From the NCBI GenBank assembly GCA_020524525.2, contig CP129018.1, positions 2,732,115 to 2,796,114 of the forward strand: 64,000 nt of DNA, in the 5' to 3' direction. Shown here piece after piece: positions 1 through 8,559 of this stretch. Origin of the DNA: Bacillus tianshenii (GTDB lineage: Bacteria; Bacillota; Bacilli; Bacillales; Bacillaceae_N). A program made the translations under genes and the position numbers. The notes beneath the pieces are model-generated. The model had not been told where the DNA came from. It did no database searches and saw nothing but the letters and a program-made list of their open reading frames with translations. Position 1 is the stretch's first letter. Each line of letters starts with the position of its first letter.

Positions 1-907
1 TGCCGAATGCTTCATCCTCTGTCTCCATTTTTGGAAGCAAGATTTGTAAGCTTTCTTCTTCAATTTCTTTATCAAGCGGGAAGTTTGCTTCGTCTTGGTT
101 CTCAAGTAATGTTTCAAGGCTTTCGTTCGGCTCAGCTTTCATCTCATTGAATGCCTTGCGTGAAGCATCCATAAATGAACGAATGGCTTCTTCATCCTTA
201 CTCCATGTATCATCACTTGTTACCATCACAAGCTCGTAATAATTCGGAACCCCATATTTACTTGGATCAAAATAACGAACAGGATGTCCTTTACTTTCAA
301 GAATCGGAACTTCATGGTTAATATATGCGCCAGAAACAGCATCGACTCGCTCTGTGGCAATAGCTGAAACAAGCTCAAATCCGATATCTGTCATCTTTGC
401 CTTTTCTGGGTCGCCGCCATCATTTTTAATCATTGTCTGTATGATTGGTTCATTAATTGGAATGCCAGGATAACCGATTGTTTTCCCTTCTAAGTCTTTC
501 GGAGATTGAATGTCACTGCCTTCCGGAAAAACAACATGATTCAACGGAGAACGAACAATTGCTGCTACTGATTTGACTGGCAAGCCTTTCTCACGTGCCA
601 TAATGACATCTGGTTGATAAGTAAGACCGAGCGTTATTTCACCCGCAGCTGTCATATTCAACGGATCAGTTGGATTTGCAGGAAACTTGAAATCAACATC
701 AAGCCCTTCATCAGCAAAATACCCTTTCTCTTTCGCTGTGTACAAAAAGCTATGAACAGCGTTTGGATACCAATCTAGCATCACTGTCATTTTTGTTTTC
801 TCTTCGGATTGCTTCTCTTCCTCAGGTGCTGAACCTGTTTCTGTTTGTCCACTACACGCGGAAAGAAGTAATAACACCCCTAGCATAATACTCCATAACT
901 TCTTCAT
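1..907 (-). CDS. thiY: ABC transporter substrate-binding lipoprotein for a thiamine pyrimidine precursor (ThiY-like), 3' end beyond window
   Basis: Reading leftward from the ATG at 907 gives about 302 residues before the window edge, so the C-terminus is missing. The start has a lipoprotein signal (MKKLW..LLLSACSG) followed by an NMT1/THI5-like fold (LDWYPNAVHSF..AKEKGYF, then LGLTYQPDVIMAREKGLPV). Members of this family capture formylaminopyrimidine or hydroxymethylpyrimidine precursors outside the cell and hand them to a ThiXZ importer. The start overlaps the permease stop by 4 bp (ATGA). It is the last gene of the riboswitch-controlled tenA-thiZXY operon, which supports the substrate. The exact ligand is inferred from the operon, not from binding residues. 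Confidence 0.88.
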   Translation of the reverse strand, partial: MKKLWSIMLGVLLLLSACSGQTETGSAPEEEKQSEEKTKMTVMLDWYPNAVHSFLYTAKEKGYFADEGLDVDFKFPANPTDPLNMTAAGEITLGLTYQPDVIMAREKGLPVKSVAAIVRSPLNHVVFPEGSDIQSPKDLEGKTIGYPGIPINEPIIQTMIKNDGGDPEKAKMTDIGFELVSAIATERVDAVSGAYINHEVPILESKGHPVRYFDPSKYGVPNYYELVMVTSDDTWSKDEEAIRSFMDASRKAFNEMKAEPNESLETLLENQDEANFPLDKEIEEESLQILLPKMETEDEAFG

Positions 908-1650
908 CCAATTCCCCTCCATTTTAATGCAATTTTTTCGCAAAGGTTCACAAATAGAAATAAAAATATACCAAGTAATGATAGCAAGACAATCGGCGCA
1001 AACACGCCTGGTCCATCAAACTGTGTCATCATCCGCCGACTAAAGTAGCCTAAACCAGCATCAGCTCCTAACCATTCGCCAATTGCCGCTCCAATCACAC
1101 TTAATGTCACGGCAACCTTCATGCCGCTAAAAAAAGAAGGCATTGCAGCAGGTACCTCTAGCTTCAGAAAAATATCTTTCTTTGTCGCACCCATTGTTAT
1201 CATTAATTCCTTCCACTCTTTATCAGTCGCCTTCAGTCCATCAAATAAACCGACTGTAATGGGAAAAAAGGTAATTAAAACGGTAACCGCTACCTTACTC
1301 CAAATGGAATAGCCAAACCATAAAACAAATATTGGGGCAAGCGCAATTATCGGTATGGTTTGTGATGAAATCAATAGAGGGTATATGGCTTTCTCCACTG
1401 ACACATACTGACTCATCGCGACCGACAGAGCAATTCCGAAGAGCAATGACAGCAATAAACCAACGACAATTACTGTGAATGTTGCAGGCAGATGTTCCAG
1501 CAACAGCGGCTCACGAAGCTCCCAGCATTTCGTAATGATAGCTGTAGGAGAAGGAAACAAATAGGGCTTATTATAATTTGTGGAAGCAACTTCCCATCCG
1601 ACAAAGAAAAAGGTAAGTAAGAGTATGGAACTGAACTGAATTTTCCTCAT
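904..1650 (-). CDS. thiX: ABC transporter permease, thiamine precursor uptake (ThiX-like)
   Basis: 248 residues with a hydrophobic N-terminus and about six membrane segments. It carries the BPD-type permease cytoplasmic loop (MGATKKDIFLKLEVPAAMPS, then IGAAIGEWLG), which contacts the ATPase. It lies between the ATPase and binding-protein genes with a 1-bp gap upstream and a 4-bp overlap downstream, so translation is probably coupled. The family also serves nitrate, taurine and sulfonate importers. The TPP riboswitch and tenA upstream make a thiamine pyrimidine precursor the most likely substrate. Confidence 0.88.
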   Translation of the reverse strand: MRKIQFSSILLLTFFFVGWEVASTNYNKPYLFPSPTAIITKCWELREPLLLEHLPATFTVIVVGLLLSLLFGIALSVAMSQYVSVEKAIYPLLISSQTIPIIALAPIFVLWFGYSIWSKVAVTVLITFFPITVGLFDGLKATDKEWKELMITMGATKKDIFLKLEVPAAMPSFFSGMKVAVTLSVIGAAIGEWLGADAGLGYFSRRMMTQFDGPGVFAPIVLLSLLGIFLFLFVNLCEKIALKWRGIG

Positions 1651-1651
1651 T

Positions 1652-2380
1652 TTATTCTCCCCTTAATTGCCGAATCAGCTGTTGTTTCAACTCAAAAATA
1701 CCCTCGTTATTCATCTCTTGAAAGTTTCGTGGCCGCTTTAATGGAACCCGATACTCAATTACTTCATTAACAGGTGATCCTTGTAGCAAAAGAATACGGT
1801 CAGATAGAAAGATCGCTTCCTCCACATCGTGCGTAATAAATAAGACACTCCCAGTCTCTCTCTCCCATTGTTCAAGTAACCATTCCTGCATAGACAGCCG
1901 CGATATCGCATCTAATGCACTGAACGGCTCATCAAGCAACAATAGGTTTGCACCCGAAATCGTTGCACGTAAAAATGAAACACGTTGGCGCATTCCACCT
2001 GAAAGCTGATGAGGGTATTTATCCTCAGTCCCCTCTAACCCAAATTGTTTGAGACGCTGTCTTGCAAGCTGCTCTGCCTCTCTTTTGTTAATACGCTGCA
2101 ACTCTAAAGGAAGAAGAGCATTTTGCAGGACAGTCCTCCAAGGAAACAGCATATCCTTTTGCGGCATGTAACCGATTTTCACGCTTTGCTGTTGAAAATG
2201 AATCTGTCCATCCTTAGGTTTTTCTAAGTTCGTTAACAAACGAAAAATCGTTGTCTTGCCCGAACCGCTTGGCCCAATAAGGCTTACAAACTCTCCTTTT
2301 TCAACTTTAAAAGATAAGCTATCTATAATACTTTCATTTAGATGAGAATAACTAAATGAAACATTCGAAAACTCAAGCAT
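1652..2380 (-). CDS. thiZ: ABC transporter ATP-binding protein, thiamine precursor uptake (ThiZ-like)
   Basis: A complete ABC ATPase: Walker A GPSGSGKTT, Q-loop MPQKDML, signature LSGGMRQR and Walker B LLLLDEPFSALD. The start is set at the internal ATG (2380), where the ABC fold begins (MLEFSNVSF). An upstream in-frame ATG at 2431 would add 17 residues lying inside tenA. With the chosen start the gene overlaps the tenA stop by 8 bp. It powers the ThiX/ThiY importer. Confidence 0.88.
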   Translation of the reverse strand: MLEFSNVSFSYSHLNESIIDSLSFKVEKGEFVSLIGPSGSGKTTIFRLLTNLEKPKDGQIHFQQQSVKIGYMPQKDMLFPWRTVLQNALLPLELQRINKREAEQLARQRLKQFGLEGTEDKYPHQLSGGMRQRVSFLRATISGANLLLLDEPFSALDAISRLSMQEWLLEQWERETGSVLFITHDVEEAIFLSDRILLLQGSPVNEVIEYRVPLKRPRNFQEMNNEGIFELKQQLIRQLRGE

Positions 2381-3047
2381 CAAGCGGCCACATCTCTTCG
2401 TTATAAACCATGTCCCAAAACATATACTCAAAGCGACTTGTATTCAAAAAGATCTCTTCCAGACGGTCCTTTTCTTGCTGAGCCATTCCATCAGTCAATT
2501 CATCAAGCTTGTCTTTAAGCCAAACAGACAGCTCGTCAAATTCCTCAGAAGCATACATTTTGACCCATTCACCATAATCTTCATTGTCTGCAGCACCTGG
2601 AATTTGATTTAACTTCTGACCAATTTCTGCATAGCTCCATACACAAGGCAAAAGCGCTGCAATCAAATCTGCGATTGAACCAGACTGAGAAACGGACAGC
2701 ATGTAATGAGAGTAAGCAAGCATAATCGGCGAAGGTTTCGCATTCTCTAATTCACTTGCCGTAATACCAAATTGAGCGGCATATTTACGGTGAAGTTCCA
2801 TCTCCCCATTCAAGATAGCATCTTGCAGCTTCGTGAATTCCTGCATTGTTTGAATATCTTTTGCTTTCAGCGTCCCTACTGCAAACAACTTGGCATATTC
2901 AATCAAATACAAATAATCTTGGACCATAAAGAATCGAAATTTTTCCTGTTGAAGTGTCCCATTACCAATTCCTTTTACAAATGGATGCTCATGATATTGC
3001 CTCCAAATCGGCCTAGCCTTCTCATGTAGATAAGTTGTAAAATTCAT
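2373..3047 (-). CDS. tenA: Thiaminase II / aminopyrimidine aminohydrolase TenA
   Basis: 224 residues, the normal TenA length. Family-typical stretches are visible: FVKGIGNGTL near the N-terminus, the catalytic-cysteine segment LLPCVWSYAEIG near residue 130, and a C-terminal FEYMFWDM. TenA hydrolyses aminopyrimidines from degraded thiamine to hydroxymethylpyrimidine, which re-enters thiamine synthesis. It is first in the operon, directly after the riboswitch terminator, and overlaps thiZ. The ATG at 3047 is preceded by GGAGAGGGAGA. This TenA plus ThiXYZ arrangement matches the base-degraded-thiamine salvage pathway known in bacilli. Confidence 0.93.
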   Translation of the reverse strand: MNFTTYLHEKARPIWRQYHEHPFVKGIGNGTLQQEKFRFFMVQDYLYLIEYAKLFAVGTLKAKDIQTMQEFTKLQDAILNGEMELHRKYAAQFGITASELENAKPSPIMLAYSHYMLSVSQSGSIADLIAALLPCVWSYAEIGQKLNQIPGAADNEDYGEWVKMYASEEFDELSVWLKDKLDELTDGMAQQEKDRLEEIFLNTSRFEYMFWDMVYNEEMWPLDA

Positions 3048-3071
3048 TTCTCCCTCTCCTTTCTCCAGATC

Positions 3072-3100
3072 AAAAAAGGACCACTCACGTAGAGTGGTCC
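3072..3100 (-). terminator. Riboswitch-controlled intrinsic terminator upstream of tenA
   Basis: A perfect 9-bp stem (GGACCACTC/GAGTGGTCC, 5-nt loop) followed on the minus strand by six U residues. It lies between the TPP aptamer and the tenA start, so it is the expression platform for transcription termination when TPP is bound. Confidence 0.85.
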
Positions 3101-3150
3101 TGTTCTAAGCATATGTACAATTGAACATTACAAAATAGATGCCAACAGTC

Positions 3151-3234
3151 ACTTCCCTACGCTGATATTAATCAGATCAGGTTCAAAGGGTCGAAGAGAT
3201 AACTCTTCTCTCAGCCAACTATAGCTCCCCTAGT
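3151..3234 (-). ncRNA. TPP riboswitch (THI element)
   Basis: Read on the minus strand, this segment contains the conserved thi-box blocks in order: CTAGGGGAGC, GGCTGAGA, GACCCTTGAACCTGAT and GCGTAGGGAAG. It precedes the tenA-thiZXY operon and is followed by the terminator at 3072-3100. Binding of thiamine pyrophosphate should favour the terminator and reduce salvage-gene expression. Confidence 0.95.
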
Positions 3235-3263
3235 GAAAAATTCGAATATTCAATTTGCGTTTA

Positions 3264-3291
3264 ATTGTAACATAGATTTACGTCACAGCAA
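3264..3291 (-). promoter_or_regulatory. Sigma-A-like promoter for the TPP riboswitch operon
   Basis: Minus-strand TTGCTG (3291-3286), 16-nt spacer, TACAAT (3269-3264). This puts transcription start about 20 nt before the riboswitch core. The -35 match is weak and the -10 match is good. Confidence 0.5.
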
Positions 3292-3315
3292 GATTTTTTT
3301 GTAGAAAATCGTTGA

Positions 3316-4584
3316 TCACTTGTACTGCTTGCGATATTCAGAAATATTATCAAGCATAATCAAATCAATATACAACTGACACTTTAAATTAAAATCATCA
3401 AAATCAATTGGAATCAACTGGCGAATTTGTTTTATACGATAATTTAATGTATTTGGATGAATAAATAACTGTTGTGCTGTTTGCTTCACTTTGCAATTAT
3501 TTGCAAGATATAACTTCAATGTTTTCAGCAGTTCACTTTGGTTTGCATCATCATGCTTTTTTAAGACGAGTAAGTCTTTATTAATAAAGCCTTCAGACAT
3601 ATTTTTTTCGTAAATTGTTGATACATAACGATAGATTCCAAGTTTTCCGTATTCGACTGGTATAATATTACGATCATGCTCCATGAAATCAGTCGTATTA
3701 ATCACTTCAAGTGCTTCTAAATAGCTTTTCCGTAACAACCCAAGTTCCTCATATTCATTTCCAACTCCAATTAGAAAGTCCGTTCCTAGTTCGTTCGTCA
3801 CCTGCTGTTGCAGATCCTTTACGAACTCATTAGCTGTTTCAAAAGCTGGATATCTCTCAGAATATGTTTTGCCGATAATAACTGTAATTTTTGTTTCTTC
3901 CTCAAGCCAATATGTTGCTTTTCCGAGCCGGCCAATTAAAAAATGCACCGTCTTCTTTAACTCATCAACAGCAGCCTGCTTGAGAGAAGGAGGCCATGAA
4001 ATGACAACGACAGAAAAAGATAAAGGAAGCACTAAGTTTACAGACTCTGCTTCACGCTTTAGAAACTTTTCATTTTGATACTCATGATTAATAATCCGCC
4101 ATAATAAGCTATCCTTCTGATGCGTGCGTGCTTTTTTCTTTTCACTTACTTCATAGATCAATCTGCCAATATGTTCTGAAACATCTTTCAAAAATTCTAG
4201 CTCATCTTCTGATAATCGGCCGTCCGATTCTTGCACCCATACATATCCCACTATTTCAGTCTGGTATTGCGCACTAATGACGACCCGCTGATAGAGACCG
4301 ATTTCTTCAATAGGTGAAACCCGAATAGGGTCCGGAGTAGTTTGTAATTGCTTCACAATCCCTTCTTTTTTCAAGCAATCCACAATAAACAATGGGCACT
4401 TCTTTGCGAGGATCGTTTTTTCATTCGTAGGATCAAAGTCATAATTATACCTCGAGCTATAAGCAATTAGTTCAAAGTTCTTATTTTCGATAATAACAGG
4501 CTTTTGCAAGAAAACACTAATAATTTCAGCTACTTCATTAATATCATGCGTGTCTAAAACACGTGCAACTGACTTACTCACCAT
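3316..4584 (-). CDS. putR: PucR-family transcriptional regulator, probable proline-responsive activator PutR
   Basis: 422 residues with the PucR/CdaR layout: an N-terminal sensory region, a central GGDEF-like degenerate region, and a C-terminal helix-turn-helix (LYLANNCKVKQTAQQLFIHP followed by TLNYRIKQI). It sits immediately downstream of proline dehydrogenase and P5C dehydrogenase genes on the same strand. That is the setting of PutR, which activates the proline-degradation genes of Bacillus in response to proline. The ATG has a strong GGAGGGG site. A terminator at 4680-4712 separates it from putC, so it is probably transcribed separately or by read-through. The ligand is inferred from the neighbours. 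Confidence 0.82.
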   Translation of the reverse strand: MVSKSVARVLDTHDINEVAEIISVFLQKPVIIENKNFELIAYSSRYNYDFDPTNEKTILAKKCPLFIVDCLKKEGIVKQLQTTPDPIRVSPIEEIGLYQRVVISAQYQTEIVGYVWVQESDGRLSEDELEFLKDVSEHIGRLIYEVSEKKKARTHQKDSLLWRIINHEYQNEKFLKREAESVNLVLPLSFSVVVISWPPSLKQAAVDELKKTVHFLIGRLGKATYWLEEETKITVIIGKTYSERYPAFETANEFVKDLQQQVTNELGTDFLIGVGNEYEELGLLRKSYLEALEVINTTDFMEHDRNIIPVEYGKLGIYRYVSTIYEKNMSEGFINKDLLVLKKHDDANQSELLKTLKLYLANNCKVKQTAQQLFIHPNTLNYRIKQIRQLIPIDFDDFNLKCQLYIDLIMLDNISEYRKQYK

Positions 4585-4679
4585 CTCACCCCTCCTTCCT
4601 CGGTTAAAACAAACTTTCTTTCCGAACTATTATTTTAGGTTATATCAAAAATACTACTATTTTTTTACGAAAAACACAA

Positions 4680-4712
4680 AAAAAGCCCTCTCTTTGAAAG
4701 AGAGGACTTTTT
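4680..4712 (-). terminator. Intrinsic terminator after putC
   Basis: Perfect stem CCTCTCTTT/AAAGAGAGG (4687-4695 with 4697-4705), extended by A and T tracts on both sides. It lies 14 bp past the putC stop on the minus strand. Confidence 0.85.
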
Positions 4713-4725
4713 GGTGATGATTGTT

Positions 4726-6273
4726 TTATAGCATTTCACTAACTGTCTTCGGAAGCATATGCTGAACAAGATAATCTGGACCGCCTGCTTTTGAATCCGT
4801 ACCTGACATGTTAAAGCCACCGAATGGATGATAACCAACGATTGCTCCTGTGCAATTACGGTTGAAGTATAAGTTCCCAACATGGAAATTATATTTCGCG
4901 TATTCTAGGTGTTCACGATTATTTGAAATAACAGCACCAGTTAAGCCGTATTCTGTATTATTTGCAATTTCAATTGCTTCTTCATAGCTTTTTGCTTTTG
5001 TAAAGGCAACAACTGGTCCGAAAATTTCTTCTTGCATAATACGTGCATCGGGAGCAAGGTCTGCAAAGATGGTTGGCTCAATAAAGAAACCTTCTGAATC
5101 GTCGCCATTACCACCGCATACAAGTTTACCTTCTTCTTTACCAATTTCAATGTAGCTCATAATTTTGTCGAAAGAAGCTTGGTCAACGACTGGTCCCATG
5201 TATACTTCACCAGTTGTTGGGTCGCCAACTTTTTTCGTTTTTGTAATTTCAATTGCACGCTCTAATACTTCATCATATACATCCTCATGGATAACTGCAC
5301 GAGAACCTGCAGAGCACTTTTGACCAGAGAAGCCAAATGCGGAAACAACGATTGATTCTGCAGCAAGTTCAAGATCAGCGTCCTTATCTACAACTACTGT
5401 ATCTTTACCGCCCATTTCAATGATTGTTCGCTTAAGCCATTTTTGATTTTCTTGGATTTCTGCGGCACGTTTGAAAATGCGCGTACCAACTTCACGAGAG
5501 CCTGTAAAGCTAATTAAGTGTGTAAGTGGATGGTCCACAAGGTAGTCACCAATCTCTGAACCGCTTCCTGGACAGTAATTTACGACACCTTTTGGCATAC
5601 CAGCCTCTTCAAGCACCTCAACAAACTTACGAGCAATAACTGCTGCATTACTAGCAGGCTTTAGAACCACTGTGTTTCCTGTTACCATCGGAGCAACTGT
5701 TGTTCCGCACATAATTGCAAATGCGAAGTTCCATGGTGGAATAACAACCGAAACGCCCATTGGTGTATAGATATATTTATTCTTTTCACCTTCACGGCTG
5801 TTTACTGGTGCACCGTCTTTGATACGGAGCATTTCACGTGCATAGTATTCCATGAAGTCAATTGCTTCAGCTGTATCCGCATCTGCTTCATTCCACGGCT
5901 TCCCAACTTCTTTTACAAGAATAGCAGTGTAATAGTGTTTGCGTCGGCGTACGATCGCTGCTGCTCTGAATAAAATATCCGCTCGTGCTTCTGGATCCCA
6001 TTTTCTCCAACTTTTGAATGCTTCATCAGCTGATTGAACTGCTTTTTCTGCTAATTCTTTGCTTGCCTTTGATACCGTTCCGACAACTTCGTTCTTCTTT
6101 GATGGATTAATCGACTTAATTTTGTCTTCAGTCGTAATATGTTCACCATTTATAATAAGGCCGTAGTCTTGGCCAAGCTCTTGTTCTACTTGCTTAATTG
6201 CCTCTTGCAGCTCCTTGCGATTCTCTTCTACTGTAAAGTCTGTGAATGGTTCATGTTTGTATGGTCTAACCAT
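4726..6273 (-). CDS. putC: L-glutamate gamma-semialdehyde (1-pyrroline-5-carboxylate) dehydrogenase
   Basis: 515 residues, the usual length for the RocA/PutC group. Aldehyde dehydrogenase motifs are complete: [12 protein letters not shown]-binding FTGSREVGT, the catalytic-glutamate segment IEMGGKD and the catalytic-cysteine segment [10 protein letters not shown]. It oxidises the product of proline dehydrogenase to glutamate using NAD+ in the cytosol. The ATG at 6273 has an AAGGAGAG site. It follows putB by 115 bp containing a 13-bp inverted repeat. The protein could also serve arginine catabolism (rocA); the adjacency to putB argues for proline. Confidence 0.92.
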   Translation of the reverse strand: MVRPYKHEPFTDFTVEENRKELQEAIKQVEQELGQDYGLIINGEHITTEDKIKSINPSKKNEVVGTVSKASKELAEKAVQSADEAFKSWRKWDPEARADILFRAAAIVRRRKHYYTAILVKEVGKPWNEADADTAEAIDFMEYYAREMLRIKDGAPVNSREGEKNKYIYTPMGVSVVIPPWNFAFAIMCGTTVAPMVTGNTVVLKPASNAAVIARKFVEVLEEAGMPKGVVNYCPGSGSEIGDYLVDHPLTHLISFTGSREVGTRIFKRAAEIQENQKWLKRTIIEMGGKDTVVVDKDADLELAAESIVVSAFGFSGQKCSAGSRAVIHEDVYDEVLERAIEITKTKKVGDPTTGEVYMGPVVDQASFDKIMSYIEIGKEEGKLVCGGNGDDSEGFFIEPTIFADLAPDARIMQEEIFGPVVAFTKAKSYEEAIEIANNTEYGLTGAVISNNREHLEYAKYNFHVGNLYFNRNCTGAIVGYHPFGGFNMSGTDSKAGGPDYLVQHMLPKTVSEML

Positions 6274-6312
6274 TGTTTCATCTCTCCTTCTTCTTATATG
6301 TTGTATAAGCAG

Positions 6313-6367
6313 GAGTGCTTACCAGGAGACTTACATTTCCCTGATATAACCCTTCTGGTAAGCACTC
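6313..6367 (-). repeat. 13-bp inverted repeat between putB and putC
   Basis: Arms GAGTGCTTACCAG (6313-6325) and CTGGTAAGCACTC (6355-6367) are perfectly complementary across a 29-nt loop. No U tract follows, so it is more likely an mRNA stability or processing stem, or an operator, than a terminator. Confidence 0.7.
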
Positions 6368-6388
6368 ACTTTCTTGTAAACGTCATCA

Positions 6389-7306
6389 CTACTGTTTCAA
6401 CATTCCCTTCAGTACGAACGCTACGTTTGCAGGACGTTCTGCCAACCTTCTCATGAAATAGCCATACCAGTCATTACCATATGGTACATACACCCGCATT
6501 TTGTATCCTTCTTTGACGAGAGCTAATTGTGTTTGCGTACGCATGCCATAGAGCATTTGAAATTCAAACTGGCTTTTCGGAATATCGTGCTGTTTCACCA
6601 ATTCCTTTGTAAAATTAATGATTGCATCATCATGGCTTGCAACTGCTGTGTAGTTTCCATTTAACATATGCTTTTTGATAATTTTCTTTAAGTTTTCATC
6701 CACATCTTTTTTTTCCTCGAATGCGACTTTTGGTGATTCTTTATAAGCTCCTTTCACTAGACGCAAGTTAGGGTTGTATTTGTTCAAATCATCAATATCA
6801 TCACTTGTTCGATATAAATAAGATTGAATAACTGTTCCGACATTGTCATAGCGTTCTTTTAATTCTTTGAAAAGATCTAATGTCGCTTGACAGCGCGATT
6901 CATCCTCCATATCAATCGTCACAAATACACCACAACGTTCTGCCTCAGAAAGTATCTTATGCATATTGTTCGTTACAAGCTGTTGATCAAGATCTAAGCC
7001 GAGAGAGGTTAACTTAACAGATACTTGCGAATCTAGCTTTTCTCTCGCAATCATCTGTACCGTCTCTACACACTCTTCTGTTCTAGCGATTGCTTCTTCT
7101 TTTGAAGTAACAAATTCACCAAGATGATCGACCGTTACATCTAATCCTTGTTCATTCAGCTCACGAATTGTACTTACTGCATTTGGAAAGGTGTTACCTC
7201 CTACAACTTTTGCTGCTCCAAAGCTCATCCCCCATCGCTTTGCTGCTTTATTCAATAAAGTGCTTTTCGATAAGGTTAAAAAAAAGCTTTTTGAGACCTT
7301 TTCCAA
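6389..7306 (-). CDS. putB: Proline dehydrogenase (FAD-dependent)
   Basis: 305 residues, matching the stand-alone monofunctional Gram-positive enzyme. Family stretches include TVDHLGEFV, VSVKLTSLGLD, FVTIDMEDE, the LRLVKGAYKE segment and the C-terminal MRVYVPYGNDWYGYFMRRLAERP that binds substrate carboxylate. It oxidises proline to P5C and passes electrons via FAD to the membrane quinone pool. The start is TTG at 7306, fixed by GGAGGTGA 7 nt upstream. First gene of the putB-putC unit. A cre-like site lies about 30-45 bp upstream. Confidence 0.92.
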   Translation of the reverse strand: MEKVSKSFFLTLSKSTLLNKAAKRWGMSFGAAKVVGGNTFPNAVSTIRELNEQGLDVTVDHLGEFVTSKEEAIARTEECVETVQMIAREKLDSQVSVKLTSLGLDLDQQLVTNNMHKILSEAERCGVFVTIDMEDESRCQATLDLFKELKERYDNVGTVIQSYLYRTSDDIDDLNKYNPNLRLVKGAYKESPKVAFEEKKDVDENLKKIIKKHMLNGNYTAVASHDDAIINFTKELVKQHDIPKSQFEFQMLYGMRTQTQLALVKEGYKMRVYVPYGNDWYGYFMRRLAERPANVAFVLKGMLKQ

Positions 7307-7336
7307 ACGAAATCACCTCCATCATTGGTACATTTC

Positions 7337-7351
7337 AGGAAAGCGTTTGCT
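7337..7351 (-). promoter_or_regulatory. Candidate CcpA cre site upstream of putB
   Basis: AGGAAAGCGTTTGCT fits the WTGNAANCGNWNNCW consensus with one mismatch (second position). It lies just upstream of the putB ribosome binding site, where CcpA could block transcription when preferred sugars are present. Confidence 0.45.
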
Positions 7352-7553
7352 ATTTCAAAAAAATTTTTAATATTTGCAACCCTTAATTAAAATTATAGCT
7401 GTAACCTTCCTCTATCCACAATGTTCACAAGAAACAATAAATTCAAACGTTTTTGTGTGCGAGTCACAACAATGGTCACCTACAGCTAATATTACTTGTT
7501 TCATCAGTAGATAAAGGTAAATGAGCCGACACTTCAGCGTTCAAGTTCCTTAA

Positions 7554-7799
7554 TTATGTAAAACTAACATGATAGCTTCCACTTAACTCCGAAACAAATG
7601 TGCAAGCCTTTCTTTGCCCCTCAAACGAAAGACCTAAATCAAAATCATATATTAACAAATTAGAGGCGTTAACCTCTTGAATAATATGGTTTTGACTCCA
7701 ATCCCTTTCAAAATTCACAATTAGTTCATTATTATTAATTTTCTGAAATATCATTGACCAAGCAGCTTCATTCCCTTTATCCTCGAGTAACTGGACCAA
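7554..7799 (-). CDS. Hypothetical small protein or gene remnant (81 residues)
   Basis: An open frame from a TTG at 7799 to 7554 with ordinary amino-acid composition (NNELIVNFERDW, LLIYDFDLGLSFEG) but no family I recognise. No ribosome binding site precedes the TTG. The open frame runs upstream to a stop near 7842 without an ATG and would overlap the start of the divergent GntR gene. It may be the 3' remnant of a lost gene or chance coding. Confidence 0.3.
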   Translation of the reverse strand: MVQLLEDKGNEAAWSMIFQKINNNELIVNFERDWSQNHIIQEVNASNLLIYDFDLGLSFEGQRKACTFVSELSGSYHVSFT

Positions 7800-7835
7800 C
7801 CACCTAAACAGTTGCTTAGTGATGGAGGCTGATAC

Positions 7836-8531
7836 ATGAACTTAATGCCAATTAAGAAGAAGCGAGTCTATCAGGAGATCATTGCTCAAATTAAAGCTGC
7901 CATTGAAGCCAATCACTTTCATCCTGGTGACCAACTACCATCTGAGCGGAATTTATCCGAACAATTAGCAGTTTCCAGAACGTCTGTTAAGGAAGCGATA
8001 AGTGTACTTGAATCAGCTGGTATTGTTGAGATAAAACCAGGCATTGGCGTATTTCTTCGTAATCGTTCTTCTCAAGATATTGTTCATCAAATGAACAGCA
8101 TTTTGAATCAAGAAGGGATTGATATTGCAGAATTAATGGAGCTACGGCAAGCAATTGAAGGAGAGTCAGCCTATTATGCTGCCATAAGGAGCGATGAGTC
8201 TGATAAAGAAGAGATTCTTCAAGCCTACGAAAAACTAGAACAAGCTGTGGCCAACCAAAAAGTAGCCGCAGTTGAAGATTATGAATTTCATATGGCTGTT
8301 AGTCGGGCAGCAAAAAACACATTAGTTACGAAGGTGATGTACTTAATTTCAGATATTTTACTTGAACATTTAGCACAATACCGAACACATTCATTGAATA
8401 CACCGGGCAGAACTACAAAAGTGCTATTTGAACATAAACGAATCTATCATGCTATTAGTCAAGGAAATGCTGAAGAAGCCCGTCAAGCTATGCTCGATCA
8501 TCTAAAAGGTGTTAGAGAAAAACATTTATAA
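7836..8531 (+). CDS. GntR-family (FadR subfamily) transcriptional regulator
   Basis: 231 residues. The N-terminal winged helix is typical of GntR (GDQLPSERNLSEQLAVSRTS, EAISVLESAGIVEIKPGIGV). The C-terminal all-helical FCD ligand domain includes ELMELRQAIEGE, FHMAVSRAAKN and a terminal MLDHLKGV. The ATG at 7836 follows GGAGGCTGATAC. It lies 28 bp before the TRAP substrate-binding gene, so it is the likely local regulator of that transporter. FCD regulators usually sense carboxylates, in keeping with TRAP substrates. The ligand is unknown. Confidence 0.85.
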   Translation: MNLMPIKKKRVYQEIIAQIKAAIEANHFHPGDQLPSERNLSEQLAVSRTSVKEAISVLESAGIVEIKPGIGVFLRNRSSQDIVHQMNSILNQEGIDIAELMELRQAIEGESAYYAAIRSDESDKEEILQAYEKLEQAVANQKVAAVEDYEFHMAVSRAAKNTLVTKVMYLISDILLEHLAQYRTHSLNTPGRTTKVLFEHKRIYHAISQGNAEEARQAMLDHLKGVREKHL

Positions 8532-8559
8532 GTATCCATCAAACACAGGAGGAATGAGC

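Noticed and set aside
7400-7553. Search for a promoter or RNA in the putB to GntR gap
   Set aside because: Apart from the cre-like site near 7340 and a weak 81-codon frame, nothing convincing was seen.
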